Assembly (NCBI RefSeq): GCF_001949145.1
Contig: NW_019091611.1
Coordinates: 101,759 to 165,758, forward strand
Source: Acanthaster planci
Taxonomy: Eukaryota > Echinodermata > Asteroidea > Valvatida > Acanthasteridae
Direction: 5' to 3'
Length of the DNA: 64,000 nucleotides
Of the stretch, positions 33,699 to 44,887 are shown one piece after another. The position numbers and the translations under genes were made by a program. A model generated the notes under the pieces. That model was not told the DNA's origin, ran no database searches, and was given only the letters and a program-made list of their open reading frames with translations. Each line of letters begins with the position of its first letter. Positions within the stretch are counted from its first letter, which is position 1.

Positions 33699-34252
33699 TC
33701 ACTGGCTCAGGATGAGGCAATTGTGTGACTTTAAACATGAATTACTTGCTTGAAAGCTAGAGATAGGCTTCGTTTGGAGGGGGGGAAGTGAAGGCCAGCG
33801 GTGAGATTGGCCTTGGAAACTCACAACGTCAGGTGGCGACTTAGAAAGACTGGAACTAGGATGAGAAGGTCCAGTGAATCTGTATGTGGTCTTAAGTGAG
33901 ACAGAAGCTGGAGTTGGAAAGGTCTCATGTGAAGTCAGCACCATACTCTGGCAAACTGCTCAAGCCCTGTAAGCAAGGAATTGTCCCTGTCGCAGTGGGC
34001 GGGATCAGATATGCTCCGGACTAAAGGTCGGGCGGATGGACTGAGTGGGTAGAGAAGTGGAGTAAGCCCCAGAAGGCCAGTAGGGGGTGTGTGGACGGGC
34101 CTAAGACGCTCAAAGAAGGCCTGTGGGGGTGCAACTGATCGACTGGATGTATCACCCCAAACGTGGGACCGGCCGAAGACTGCTGTGAGTCCCAAAGTAA
34201 CTTGAACAGCGAACTCGCAGTGTGGGTATTGCACGGTTATACCCTGAACCAA
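33699..34252 (-). other. GC-richer Pro/Ser-rich open frames, possible exon or LTR-element leader
   Basis: Two minus-strand frames overlap by 10 bp (34252-33935 and 33944-33699). Together they would give a Pro/Ser-rich polypeptide (LLGLTPLLYPLSPSARPL, then PSHPSSSLSKSPPDVVSFQ). Base composition is richer in G+C than the surroundings. There is no recognised domain. It could be a frameshifted gag-like leader or a disordered host exon. Confidence 0.2.
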
Positions 34253-34954
34253 CCGAAAAGAAGGAAACAGTAAAACTATGCACTGTCCTATTACCTAGGT
34301 TAGCAAGGACTGAAACTGCCGCACAACTGTCCTTACCAACTAAGCAATCCCGGGCTCGCTTATGGACAAATTACTGTACTCGGAGTGGGGTTAGAAGCAC
34401 AACTCTGAAAATTTCCCTCTCCAGAACTTAATCTAATGCACAAAAAGAGAGAGAAGTAGAGCCAAAGAAAAAATCCGGAATTTCTGGCGAAAAACCATTT
34501 GAAATAAGAACAAAGAAACTCAGAATAACGAGACAACCACTCTCAAGATATTTTTTTTCTTTTTTTTTTACAAAATGTACAAAATGCCACAAGTGTGGCG
34601 AAGCTAATCAAGGTATATATAGACAAGAAATAACAAGCAGAATAAATAGACTAACGAATTCTGAATCAAGAAATACATACATGTACAAGAAACAAACAGC
34701 GCCACTTAGGTGAAGTCTGGAAAGGAGGTTAACAAAAAACTAGGTCAAACAAAAGACAGCCTGCCACCTTGCGCAAGACTGAAACATGTGAAAGGAACGG
34801 CAAAAATAAAAATAAATATAGGGGAAAAGGAACTGCCTTACTGTTCACAAGAAAGAAAATGGACAGACAAACAAGGTGATTGAGAAATGACACCGAAACC
34901 ACAACCACCGAAGGAAAAACTCTTGAAAATTTCGGAGCCTGACATAAACACGTC
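34253..34954. other. Non-coding stretch
   Basis: No gene seen. It includes a poly-T/A tract (34550-34570) and a TATATATA motif near 34612. It might be part of an LTR together with 34955-35125, but no LTR pair is present. Confidence 0.35.
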
Positions 34955-35125
34955 CGATAGTAACAGTGCTAAGAAAAGAGGAAGAACATGGCGGCCGCCC
35001 ATGCGGGAGTCGAGCGAGTGAGGACACACTGCTGGTGATTGGGAATTTAGCGAATGGAAGTAATGGACTAGGAAATAATGCATTTGTATTGGTAATCTGC
35101 GTAGGTTGCAGGCAGTAGACTAGAA
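34955..35125 (-). repeat. Dispersed repeat shared with 5690-5860
   Basis: It shares GAGGAAGAACATGGCGGC, AATTTAGC.AATGGAAGTA and TTGTATTGGTAATCTG with 5690-5860. It lies just left of the Polinton polymerase remnant. Confidence 0.45.
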
Positions 35126-35156
35126 CTTCCACATTCACAAAAAGACCCAGACTTTT

Positions 35157-38100
35157 TCAATCCCTGTATTGTTTTTGTCTGTTTTTGTTATTCAAGGAAT
35201 CCGTCAATTCCAATGAAATTATAGGAATTCCATGTTTCTTTGAAAAGGATCTTATACACTTTTTCATATTTACAAAAGATACATCGAAGCAAAAAGTTTG
35301 CCTGATTTTCAAGAGACAGGAAGCCTTCAAGCTTTCAACGGCGATCATAGTCCAAAATGGAAAGACTGGATCAACAAGAAACTGAAGTCAGTATTTTTAT
35401 GTTAAACAGTACAAACATCACGATTTTTTTACAAACAAGACATCAAGAACACATTAGAAGAACAAAAAGAACAAAGTAACCAAAGGGGGTCTGGGTGGTA
35501 TTAGATAAAGTCGTTGCGTTTTATGTCAATGTCGCACTTTATGAACAGTTGAGAGGAAGTAGTTACATACCGCTCCCCAAACACGTGATCATCAATGTAA
35601 AAAACAAAGATCAACGATGCATATGCTGGGCATTGAGAGTGGTTAAAGGACTCTATAGAGACAATGTCAAACATCAACTCAAAAACAATCCAAAATATAA
35701 ATTACACAAAGATAGAACGATTACTTACAAGGAATCAGATGGTTTAAATTTTACAAACGTACATGTAGACTTTCCAAGCCCAGTGTCTTAAATACCATGC
35801 ATTGAAGCCTGAAACAATGTGGCGATAAATGTATTTGGTTACGCAAAAGACGGTTATTGTTGGATCAAAAATTTTTCCAGACTCATTTCAGGTGAAATAG
35901 ATAATCACGACGGTATAACATATTTCTGCTTTGATTGTTGAACCTACTATACAACCCAACAGACACTAGACCAATACAAAAAAGACTGTGAAGGAATACA
36001 TGCTCCTCCTTCCAAAGTGCACTACCTGAAAAAAGTGAAAACAATCTCAAATTTAAAAATCCTTTGTAACCTATGCCGATTTTGAATCTGTTTTAGAACC
36101 TGTGCCGCCACAAGAAGCCAACATGGTCAAACCTCAACATCACAAACCGTCTGGTTATATACGCAGTTGTACGCTACGACAGTGTATGCATGAGTCACAA
36201 AACCTATCGAGGTCAAGACACTGCTACTAACTTAATAGAGTCTCTCATGCAAGAAAAACACAACATCAACCAAATGTTTGCCTGGCCAAAACCGCCTTTA
36301 TGGACATCAGAACTACAAAAATAACACAACTCGTGCGACGTTTGTCGGATCTGCGAGAATCACAGTGTCACTGTCCCATTCCCAAAAAAAAAGACCAAAT
36401 GATAGATTTTAGTTTTAAAAACAATAGTGGCTACACCGAATACATTTGCATGAGCTGTGAAAACCCATCAACAAGTTTAGAAAGGTCAGGGACCACTGTC
36501 AAATCACCGATAAATATCGTGGCCCCGCTCACGCTAACTGCAATCTCAAACTTCAAGTCGTACCTGACAAGACCCACATTCCAGTCCTGTCGCAAAACTT
36601 GGAAAATTACAACGCCCATCTGATTGTTCCATTTTCACGGGTAAAAAAAAAGTCCTTGCAAAAAACTCTGAAAAGTATGTTTCATTTTCCCTTGATCAAC
36701 TGCGATTTCTCGATTCGTTTAATTTTATGGCCACTTCACTTGATCGGTTGGCTAAAAATTGCTCTCGAGAGGCTTTTGAGTTGCTCCATGATCGGTTTCC
36801 CAACCACACCGATCAACTGTTGGAAAGAAGTGTCTATCCACATGAGTACATCAATTCATTTGAAAAGTTTGAAGAGACCCGCTTGCCCTCAGAGACAGGT
36901 TTTACAGTTCACTCAAACAGGAGACTATATCTGAAAAAGAGTATATACGCGCTCAATGAGTCTGGCAAGCTTTTAGATGTGGCACTATAGGCGATTACCA
37001 CAATCTCTACGTAGAAACAGACATGTTGTTACTTACAGGTGTCTTTGAAAACTTTCGTAAAGTCTGCAAGACGCACCACGGTCTCGATCCCACCAATTAT
37101 TACATGGCTCCCAGTTTGTCTTGGGATGCTTAGTTGAAACACTGCCATTCAACTCAAGCTTTTAACGGACATCGACAAACACCTCTTTTTTGAACGGGCC
37201 AAATGAGGCGGTATATCTAGTGTGGGGGGCAAACGACATGCCAAAGCAAACAATCCGGGTCTCAAAGACTATGATCCAAATCAACCGACTTCACACATAC
37301 TTCACCTAGACGCAAAGAATCTCTACGGATGGGCCATGTCTCAACCGCTGCCGTATGGTCACTTTTGCTGGGATAAAAACCTGGGCAAGTTTTACCACTG
37401 AATACATTCAAAAGCTTTCACCTCTGTCTAAAACCGGCTATGTGCTGGAAGTGACTCTTGATTATCCTTAACACCTGCACGATCTCTACAACGATTTCCC
37501 TCTTGCATTTGAAATCATTCAGGTGTCTGCATGTAGTTTGTCAAACTATCTAAAAAACAAAACAGAGAAAAGACCACCTCTGCAGACAAACTCATAGCCA
37601 TGCTTTCAACCAAAAAGAAGTATGTCATTCATTATCGCCCGATGCAAAAATATCTCGAGCTCAGTCTACAATTGAAAACAGTTCACCGTGTGTTGTATTT
37701 TTCGCTAGCACCTTGGAAGCACAGCTACCTTGACAAAAACACTGAGTTGCGCAAATGAGCCACTTCTGACTTTGAGAAATATTTTTTTTTCAAACTAATG
37801 AACAACCAGGTATTTGGCAAAACCATGGAAAATGTGAGAAATCGAATCGACTGGCACCTACTGCGAAACAATCAAGATACTACACTATACAAACGCATAG
37901 TTGCTCAACCAAATTACAAATTGACTACCCCGTTCCCCGAGTGCGATCTCTCATTTATCGAAATGTATAGAATTAAACCATGCTGAACAAACCCATATAT
38001 TGTGGCGTAAGTGTGCTTGACTTGTAAAAAACATTAATTTGTGACTTTTACTACAACACATTGAAACGAGACTTTGGAAATGTCAGTTTGCTATATAGCG

Positions 38101-38540
38101 ACACCGACAGTTTGCTTGTTCAGATCCAAACTGACGACGTCGACCAATACCTGCATAAAAAAGGAGACCACTTTGACTTTCCAACTACCCAACAGATCAC
38201 TCATTATACAACACAAAAAACAAAAAAATAATCGGCAAAATGAAAGACGAATTTGGTGGCAAACTCGTTTCGGGAGTGGTGTGTTTACGCTCTAAAATGT
38301 ATTCGATCTCACGTGAAGACAACACAAAACTCAAAAAAGCCAAAGGAGTGACCAGACAAAACAACTTCGACACAAGGCTTATAAAGAAACATTGTTTGAT
38401 CACAAACACGTCTTTAAAAAACAACATCACATTAGATCACAAAAGAACATGATTTATACCGTTGTGCAAAACAAATTGAGCCTGTCACTGCTAGACACAA
38501 TACGATACATCCTTGACAATGGCATTGACACTTTCGCCTG
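35157..38540 (+). pseudogene. Polinton family B (protein-primed type) DNA polymerase, broken
   Basis: The pieces lie in several frames. The N-terminal module has SSYIPLPK (about 35558-35581) and DGLNFTNV (about 35738-35760), then a C2HC zinc motif (C at 35927 onward, interrupted by a TGA). Exonuclease motif I is YADFES (36072-36089). An endonuclease-VII-like VRDHC..YRGPAHANCN motif lies at 36485-36545. An Exo II-like ENYNAH follows near 36600-36620, with Asn where Asp is usual. The palm has LDAKNLYGWAM (motif A, about 37310-37340), NNQVFGKTMENVRN (motif B, 37800-37842) and YSDTDSL (motif C, DTD at 38100-38108). LRSKMYSI and RYILDNGIDT follow near the C-terminus. The family replicates the element in self-synthesising transposition. 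At least six frame breaks make it non-functional. Confidence 0.9.
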
Positions 38541-38547
38541 TCATTAC

Positions 38548-39420
38548 CTAGTCAATGGTAACTCCCTGTTTTTCGGGCACCACTTGAAGCTCTTCTTTTA
38601 CAAAAGAATGCTTGGGGCCATTGAGCACGTAATATAGCGTTGGTCCCGTTATCACCTTTTTACCGTTGATCTGTTTGAATTGATCCGTGCATTTTTCGAT
38701 TTGATACACGTCAATGCTCCAGATTGGATTGGTTGCTCTTCACCGGGGTAATATAGATATAGAACTAAGGCATTTGGTTCAAGCCTCGCTTCGCTTTGCT
38801 ATTTGCTTCGCTCCTCTGAGGAGCAGCAGGCAACTGTTTTACTCAGTTAAGCTTCATAGCTTCTGCAGGAACCACTTCATTGTCTGGTTCATTACGGATC
38901 AACCGGGTTTTTTCTTCATTTAGCGATTTCACAACCTAGGGCAACCTTTCCACCCATTCTATGTTTCGTTGTTCACCCAGATTTAACATTTGTTGCACAT
39001 ACTGCTATCCATACAAACGCTCGGCCAATGTTCTGTTAAATCGTTCTACGATTCCTTTCAATCGATGTACCCCCAGTTTGCCCACTTGTACCTTTACACC
39101 CATTTCTACAAACGCTTTTATAAACTCACATTTAAATTCCAATCCAGAGTCTATGTTGACCGTTTTGGGCCAAGTCAAAGGAGACCTGCCATACACCCGT
39201 TTTACAGCATTGGTTACTTGCTTGGCTGTTTTGCTAGTCAAAGCTTGGCTTCTTTGTATGCCATGTCAATGACAGTTAACATGTATTTGTAAGTGCATGG
39301 TTTTACTCGATCCCAAGGTAAATACAACACATCCATTTAAAGCATGTCATTGGGTGCTGCAAACTCTGATTGTAAAGTTCTCGGCCTGGACACGTATCCA
39401 GGGGCAGGCAGCTAAATTAT
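38548..39420 (-). pseudogene. Polinton integrase (retroviral-type DDE), broken
   Basis: Read on the minus strand: DVLYLPWDR..TYKYMLTVIDMAYKEAK (about 39335-39245), then the clearest frame 39241-39005 with VNIDSGLEFKCEF and GIVERFNRTLAERLYG, carrying the Asp and Glu of the DDE triad. Further down come RNIEWVERLP.VVKSLNEEKTR and finally GPKHSFVKEELQVVPE, ending with a stop at 38548-38550. Stops after LYG and several frame shifts disrupt it. It is tail to tail with the polymerase, leaving almost no space between the two. Integrases of this kind insert Polintons with 6-bp duplications. Confidence 0.85.
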
Positions 39421-39679
39421 ATGCTCATGCTCAATGATCGCAACAAAGTCGTTAAATCGAGCAACACCTCAGCTCAATATGCGATTTCAAGTATAACACT
39501 CAAATACGAAGTCAATACGAGCGAGTTTGCAACCTCAAGCACTGAAAAATAAATATCAAGGACTTACATATTTGATAGAATTAACAATTTGAATACATAA
39601 AGGGTAAATAAATTGGATGTTCAATGAAACGTGGTCATTAACCAACCGATCCACAGTTTGAAATGTGTTTTAATTTTAT

Positions 39680-40047
39680 TCAAAGATCCCAGTCAAACAC
39701 CCTCAGAGGTTTTACAATCCTCACATCATTAAAACAATCATTACCGCTGAAGGTAAACCCAATCAATTGTTTTCAGAAGAAATGTACAAATATCATCATT
39801 GGAACGAAGCGTATTATCGGGTCACCACTTTGTCGATATCGGCGACTATCTGAAAGACAAATACGGTTTGTGGCTCGACTTTCGCAGCACCGATGACAAC
39901 ACGGGCCACGGTAGTGGGCGTAGAGTAGGTGACTCAGGTGGCATCTTAATAGAAATGACACGAAAAGCAGAAAACGCAGGTGAACTTGTGATGTACGTGT
40001 TTCTCATTGTGGATGCCCAACTCACGATCGAAAAACGGAGATTATAA
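39680..40047 (+). pseudogene. Polinton structural-protein candidate, C-terminal part, frameshifted
   Basis: One frame encodes FYNPHIIKTIITAEGKPNQ from about 39711. After a frameshift near 39820, a second frame (to 40047) encodes DIGDYLKDKYGLWLDFRS, then GSGRRVGDSGGILIE and VMYVFLIVDAQLTIE. The beta-rich pattern and its place next to the ATPase suggest a capsid-type protein, and it resembles a gene I know to be common in Polintons. Which capsid component it is I cannot say. The upstream part (39420-39680) is not readable. Confidence 0.5.
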
Positions 40048-40109
40048 ATCGTTGAGTTATTAGTTCTGTGAAATTAGTTATGCATAATCAATGTTCATTT
40101 ATTTTAAAA

Positions 40110-40669
40110 ATGAGTGTAAACGAAAATAATTCTCAAAATGCTTTAATCATTGGAAAAACTAACTCGGGAAAAACCAAGTGGGTACTCAACTTACTCAAAA
40201 GTGATTATTTATATGCCTTTGAAACTATTGTGATCATATGTCCCACAATCTTCGAAACCAAAATGTATCTTGAAAGACGGTTGTTTACCGATCCCAACGT
40301 ATACCTTTGTGACACTGATCACGAACATTTAGAATTAAACAAGGTCACTGATCTTTTTCAAAAGTGCTCGATGGAACCGAGATGTTGTTTTTGATCGATG
40401 ACTGTTCTTCTGAACAGTAAAAAATGTATAACAAAAAATCGAAGGCAGGAAACATATGTGCCTTGACCAAAATGGCATTTTCCGGGTGACACTTTTTGCA
40501 CAGTTGTTGGTTGCTCATGCAGAAATACAACTTGGTTCTCAAAGATTACCACAAAAACACAGTGTGGATCGTGATGTTTTATTGTAAAGACCGGTACTCG
40601 TTTGATCAAGCCTTAGACAAAAACGATGAGGTTCCGATGAATACCGTGCTAAATTTAAAAAACATCTGA
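40110..40669 (+). pseudogene. Polinton packaging-type ATPase (HerA/FtsK-like), frameshifted
   Basis: It starts with ATG at 40110; the frame upstream of it lacks family features. Walker A is IIGKTNSGKTKW (40146-40181). Walker B, MLFLIDDC, lies at about 40381-40404 in a different frame, so a frameshift sits near 40370. A stop follows at about 40420. Later coding remains (KMYNKKSKAGNICALTKMAF and SFDQALDKNDEVPMN) run to a stop at 40667-40669. Polinton ATPases are related to genome-packaging ATPases of double-jelly-roll viruses. The A32-like order of Walker A, Walker B and sensor region is kept, but the gene is dead. Confidence 0.85.
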
Positions 40670-40689
40670 GGGATGTGAAATTTAGTAAA

Positions 40690-40925
40690 TTTGTGTTAAA
40701 CACCGAACCAGCAGTGAGTTGGTGTTTGTTGTAACCCAGTTGATGCAACCCAGTTGCAATTTCCAAAATGAATTACAACTAGTTATCTCCCGGTTGATGA
40801 AGCCCAAATGTAACCCAGTTGAAACTGTTGTAATACCCAACTACAATTTCTCAAATGAATTGTAACCAGTTATACCCAATTGTAACCCAGTTGTAACGCG
40901 GTTGAAACAAATTGTTTAAAACATG
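40690..40925 (+). repeat. Degenerate tandem repeat of GTAACCCAGTTG
   Basis: The motif TGTAACCCAGTTG recurs in varied form about ten times (40727, 40745, 40819, 40865, 40879, 40890 and others), with TTTCCAAAATGAATTACAA and TTTCTCAAATGAATTGTAA as a longer repeat. It lies between the ATPase and the next Polinton gene. Confidence 0.65.
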
Positions 40926-41129
40926 TTATGACAAACAGAAACAAAAAAGTAACATTGTTGCAATACGTTCAACTAGTTATCAAGCTAGTTATAGCACTCA
41001 ATTTAATGTATTATACTTACGAATACACACAATTGAAACAAAATTTTTTATAAAAAACCACTTTGCTCAGTTTTGTGTTATACCAAAGTTTGAATGAAAT
41101 TAAGCAACTTTTTTTTCTTCTTTTAAAAA

Positions 41130-41813
41130 ATGGAAGAACAAACCGCAAGTCAGACAAGTCAGACAAGACTCACAATGATTTTAAAATCACATGCTGCAAA
41201 CCCAACTGATTTCAAAGATTTTAATTCTCGACTATGCTCGTTAGTAGCTGCAGGAGATTCCAAAAAGTATTTTGGCAAAGAATTCACTGTTACAGAAATC
41301 AAAAGTTTGCAACCGTCACAACAAGAAAAACTGTATCAAAGTTATGCAGTTCAATTTGGCAAGGAAGTCATATCCACGGTGCGTGAAAGTCTGTTGTCAT
41401 TGTATTTGCGTTTACTCGGAATGGTGCTTCCGATTGAATTTGTGGGACACAACATCACGTTAAACTCGGAAGAATCCTTGACCCAAGATCTCAAACTTGA
41501 TCCCATTATTAGTTTGGGGCAATTCTTCACAGAAGTTTGTTACCAGTACGGAAGTTACCTTTCTCAGCTAGTTGCTGAGTTTATTACAACAAAACATCTT
41601 TGTTTTAACAAAAACTCACAACATAAACTTTCTTGCTTTGTAACAAATCGTAACAACAATGGAAACAGAAACAAGGAAAGCGAGCGAAGCAAGTGTAGCG
41701 AGCAAAGCAATCAAAGCCAGAGCCAGAGCAAAACCCAGCAGACACCTCACCAGACTCCACAAACTCTGAAGACCTCAACCAAAAACGCAAATCTAACCAA
41801 AAACCCCAAATGA
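41130..41813 (+). CDS. Polinton-type gene of unknown function, intact 227 codons
   Basis: A single ATG-to-stop frame without interruption, the only such gene in this element. The N-terminus is acidic and Ser/Thr-rich. The middle is a predicted helical region (NPTDFKDFNSRLCSLVAAGD, KKYFGKEFTVTEIKSLQ, LYQSYAVQFGKEVI) followed by LYLRLLGMVLPIEF and LDPIISLGQFFTEVCYQYG. The last ~70 residues are Ser/Gln/Asn/Lys-rich, with RNKESERSKCSEQSNQSQSQ, and look disordered. The region resembles an uncharacterised Polinton protein; no enzyme motif is seen. A purine-rich AAAAA precedes the ATG. Its integrity next to broken neighbours may be chance or may mean recent decay. Confidence 0.6.
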   Translation: MEEQTASQTSQTRLTMILKSHAANPTDFKDFNSRLCSLVAAGDSKKYFGKEFTVTEIKSLQPSQQEKLYQSYAVQFGKEVISTVRESLLSLYLRLLGMVLPIEFVGHNITLNSEESLTQDLKLDPIISLGQFFTEVCYQYGSYLSQLVAEFITTKHLCFNKNSQHKLSCFVTNRNNNGNRNKESERSKCSEQSNQSQSQSKTQQTPHQTPQTLKTSTKNANLTKNPK

Positions 41814-42302
41814 ATCGTTCAAGGTAAAAAACTTGCAGAACATAAATGTAAAATGAAAGACCAACACTTTGCCTCACTGACAAAAAATGGAGGAAACGTC
41901 TCAACCGCTTAATGGTATCACTCCGTCATTTCATCCTTGGCTAATTTTGGCAGGGGTTGGTGTGCGGCTTTTGGCGTTAAACATATTTTCAAAAAGGCGA
42001 GCGAACGAGCAAAGTGAGTGAAGCAAACCAAACCAGTCAAAACCAAACCAACCCAAAGTTTCTAAATCAGCTACTCAATTGGTACCCAACCAATCCCAGA
42101 AATTTTAGAAATGGAGTAACTTGAAGAAAAATAAAAAAATTTTTTCTTGACATTAATAAAACAAGATGACAACACAAATAAACGATATCGTTAACATGCT
42201 TTACAACGGTGCAGTCGTGAGTCTGATTACGATGGGATACAGTGTGTCTTGAAATTTTGAAATCAGAATCTTGAAATGGAAGTCGTCCGATTTTAGATAG
42301 AA
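41814..42302. other. Polinton spacer, no gene read
   Basis: Short frames only. A second copy of the GAGCGAACGAGCAAAGTGAGTGAAGC-type sequence appears at about 41999-42025, resembling the 3' part of the 41130 gene (AGCGAGCGAAGCAAGTGTAGC). Confidence 0.4.
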
Positions 42303-42750
42303 TGGGTACTGAAGACATTGCAAAACTTGCTGCATTGGTCACCAGATCGACAGCTACTCAAGAATGGTTGGTTGCACAGGGCTTTACTCCAAAAAGTATT
42401 ACCAGTGTACCAGCAACCAAACAAAGCCCCTGAAACCTGTAAGATGAACCAAAACTTCATAAACCAAAACCAAAAAAAATTTCAGTACTTTAGAAAACAA
42501 GGTATGGCAGACTGAGGGTTTGATGGCACAACAAAATGGACAGAATAGACAGATCAAGCAGACCAAGCAGATCATCATGATGATTATCCCTCTGATGATT
42601 ATATCCTCCAACCTCCATTGGAAGAAGAAACCATATTTACAGGTCAAGAACAAGGCACGGCAAAATTAAGGAGAGAGTTAGCCAAAGATATAATGAATGA
42701 CTTTTATGATACAACTAAAAGAGAAACCGGATACGAGGCAACGGTTTAGC
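42301..42750 (+). pseudogene. Polinton-type small gene, broken
   Basis: From ATG at 42303 the frame reads MGTEDIAKLAALVTRSTATQ, then EWLVAQGFTPKSITSVPATK. After two frame changes, DDYILQPPLEEETIFTGQEQ and LAKDIMNDFYDTTKRETGY lead to a stop at about 42750. It is an acidic/helical protein with no known domain. The position and pattern are typical of an unassigned Polinton ORF. Confidence 0.5.
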
Positions 42751-42757
42751 CCCCAAC

Positions 42758-43738
42758 ATGTTTTATCTTGAGCAATTCGATCATTTAAACATCAAATATA
42801 AAGACAAAATTATTTTATTGACTGACAAAAAAGACAGAAATCAATTTCTTAGTTTAACCACAATTCAACATAGAACAAACATAGATTTTATGAGACACAT
42901 TTTGGGTTTTAGTAATTATCAAAGAGAACTTCAAAAAGCACAAGCGGCTTTGTCTACCATTTAACCCAAAACATCCCGTTACATAAACTTGTTCAAGCAT
43001 CAGAACAAGTCAGTGAAATCATAGAAGCCCTCACTCAAGACAGAGGCGCACACAAACCAAATATCCGAGACTTACCCCTGAGAGAAATTTGCGGTTTTGA
43101 CCGAGAGATGAAAAAGATCAGAGAAAGTTCAAGACTTAATTGCTGCTAAAATGAGTGAAATTAAAGATGAAATGGCAGATGCAAATGAATGACTAGAACT
43201 AGAACGACTTGATCGACTTTTCTAACGACCAGAATCTGAATAAACCGCACAAGTCAAAACTCATGTACGTGAATTACAAGATCAACTCGAAGGGTGAAAA
43301 GAAGAGATTTATTAGTGGGCAGCTTATAAAGTCAGATCTCACAAATTAAGTTTGATCGATCATGTGTTACATTCAGACAAATCTTTAGGTGAAAAAAAAT
43401 TTTTAGAGAGCAAGGTGATTGTGTTAGGTATCGAGAATGGGGCTGGAGGCTTGGGAGCTACACCCACGTCAAAAACATAAAAAATTAGCTTAACAGAACC
43501 AGGGTTTCAGAACTGGGTTAAAAGACAACTTCAAAAATTGGCCAACGCGTAAAAAAAAAATTTGGGTATCTGTTTTGGGAGCTTCACCAGGCGTGATCGG
43601 AAGTGTGTTGAGTTGGTTGTTTAACAGTGCGAGTAAAGTTGTCGGTTGGACCGCTGAACATCTGTGGGCTTTGTTTTGGCAGTGGGTGCGTTGGTGTTGG
43701 GTTATTTTAGTTCGGGAGATAAATAAAAATCAGGTTTA
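42758..43738 (+). pseudogene. Polinton-type gene with coiled coil and C-terminal membrane segment, broken
   Basis: It starts MFYLEQFDHLNIKYKDKI. A frame break follows at ~42960 (HKLVQASEQVSEIIEALTQD and RDLPLREICGF in the next frame), then MSEIKDEMADANE and VKTHVRELQDQLEG, interrupted by stops, which read as coiled coil. Near the end come LGIENGAGGLGATPTSKT, EPGFQNWVKRQLQKLANA and a hydrophobic, Trp-rich tail (GASPGVIGSVLSWLFNSASK.., then WALFWQWVRWCWVILV) with stop TAG at about 43736. A membrane-interacting structural protein is a plausible guess. At least six disruptions are present. Confidence 0.5.
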
Positions 43739-43749
43739 GAATTGTAAAA

Positions 43750-43770
43750 CCTCGTTCAAATTGAGCGAGG
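43750..43770. terminator. Hairpin between convergent Polinton genes
   Basis: CCTCGTTCAA and TTGAGCGAGG form a 10-bp stem with one G-T pair and a 1-nt centre, exactly between the plus-strand gene ending near 43738 and the minus-strand gene ending near 43756. It could act in 3'-end formation of both transcripts; this is inference from position. Confidence 0.4.
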
Positions 43771-44430
43771 TGTTGATTTCATGGGCCAAATTAGGTCATA
43801 AACTAAATCAATGACAGTAAAATTGCAACCATGAGTGTCAGCGATAATTTTTCGTTTTGTGGGTGTCTTGGGTAGATACCTTGGCCGTTTGTGGAAATTT
43901 GTTTTGGTTTGTGGAGATTGGGTTGTTCCTTGGTTAAATACCTTGCCCATCAGGTCTTGGTTTCCTGGTTGTTCTTTTGGTTCAAAATCATCATTATCAG
44001 CGTCACCACTACCAAAGGAGTTTTGGCATATTGTAGCGAGTCTTGAAACTGATTAATAGATTGTTTGAGATCCGAAACCGAATTGATGAGAGATTCCACG
44101 ATCGTGACAAACTGTTTTTGTGCGTCTAATTTGGTTCTTCTGGCCAACACGCTAGTTTTGGTTTGCACTTGAGCTCCAAATAAAGCATATACATAAGCTC
44201 GGATTGATTTGTTTACTTTTGGATCCCGATGTCTGTGAGTTTGGGTTCTTTTGTGAGGAATAAAGTCCCACCACCCTGTTTTGGCATCATTGTCTTCTTC
44301 TAACCAATGCACGCTCAGATCACTCGGGTGACCAGATCTTCTTGGTGGAAGGTGCCCAACCAAATTCCATGGTTTTTCTACCCCGATCTTCTCCGTGTTT
44401 GTCAAGGACAGGCATGTTTAAAAAATTTTT
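43756..44430 (-). pseudogene. Polinton-type gene of unknown function, broken
   Basis: The start is probably the ATG near 44419 (MPVLDKHGEDRGRKTMEFGW). A frameshift near 44340 leads into LPPRRSGHPSDLSVHWLEED, TGWWDFIPHKRTQTHRHRDP, KSIRAYVYALFGAQVQTKTS and a helical QFVTIVESLINSVSDLKQSI. A further frame (43950-43756) has KVFNQGTTQSP and KRKIIADTHGCNFTVIDLVY. No known domain. It is convergent with the preceding plus-strand gene. Confidence 0.45.
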
Positions 44431-44887
44431 TCCGGGTTCACGTTAAATGTGTGACAGGTTATGATTGTTTCTGGGCACAGGAAGATATCTTCTGCTTTTA
44501 AATCTATCGTAATAGTAAGCGGTTCTGAGACTGTCTAAATAAGTGTCTCTTGTCTGTTTTTTTCCGGGTTCAGGTTAAATGCGTGACAGGTATTGAGAAA
44601 CACTGTGATCTAGTGGTTGTTGTGCAGGTCAAACAGGTCTTCGTTTGGTAAGGGCATGGCACAGTCAAACAAAATTTTTTGAACAGTGTAAGTTCATCAA
44701 AACCCCTATGTAAGGGTTGGGATCAACAATCAAGCCAAAGTCTACCCTACACACAGTCGTTGCACAATAGACCGCGAAATTGATTTGATTTTGATAACAC
44801 GACATCGGATCTGTACGCCAACAATCAACACCACCTTGATGTGTTTTTTGAGGTGTATAATTAAGAAATAATAATTAAAAAGAAACA

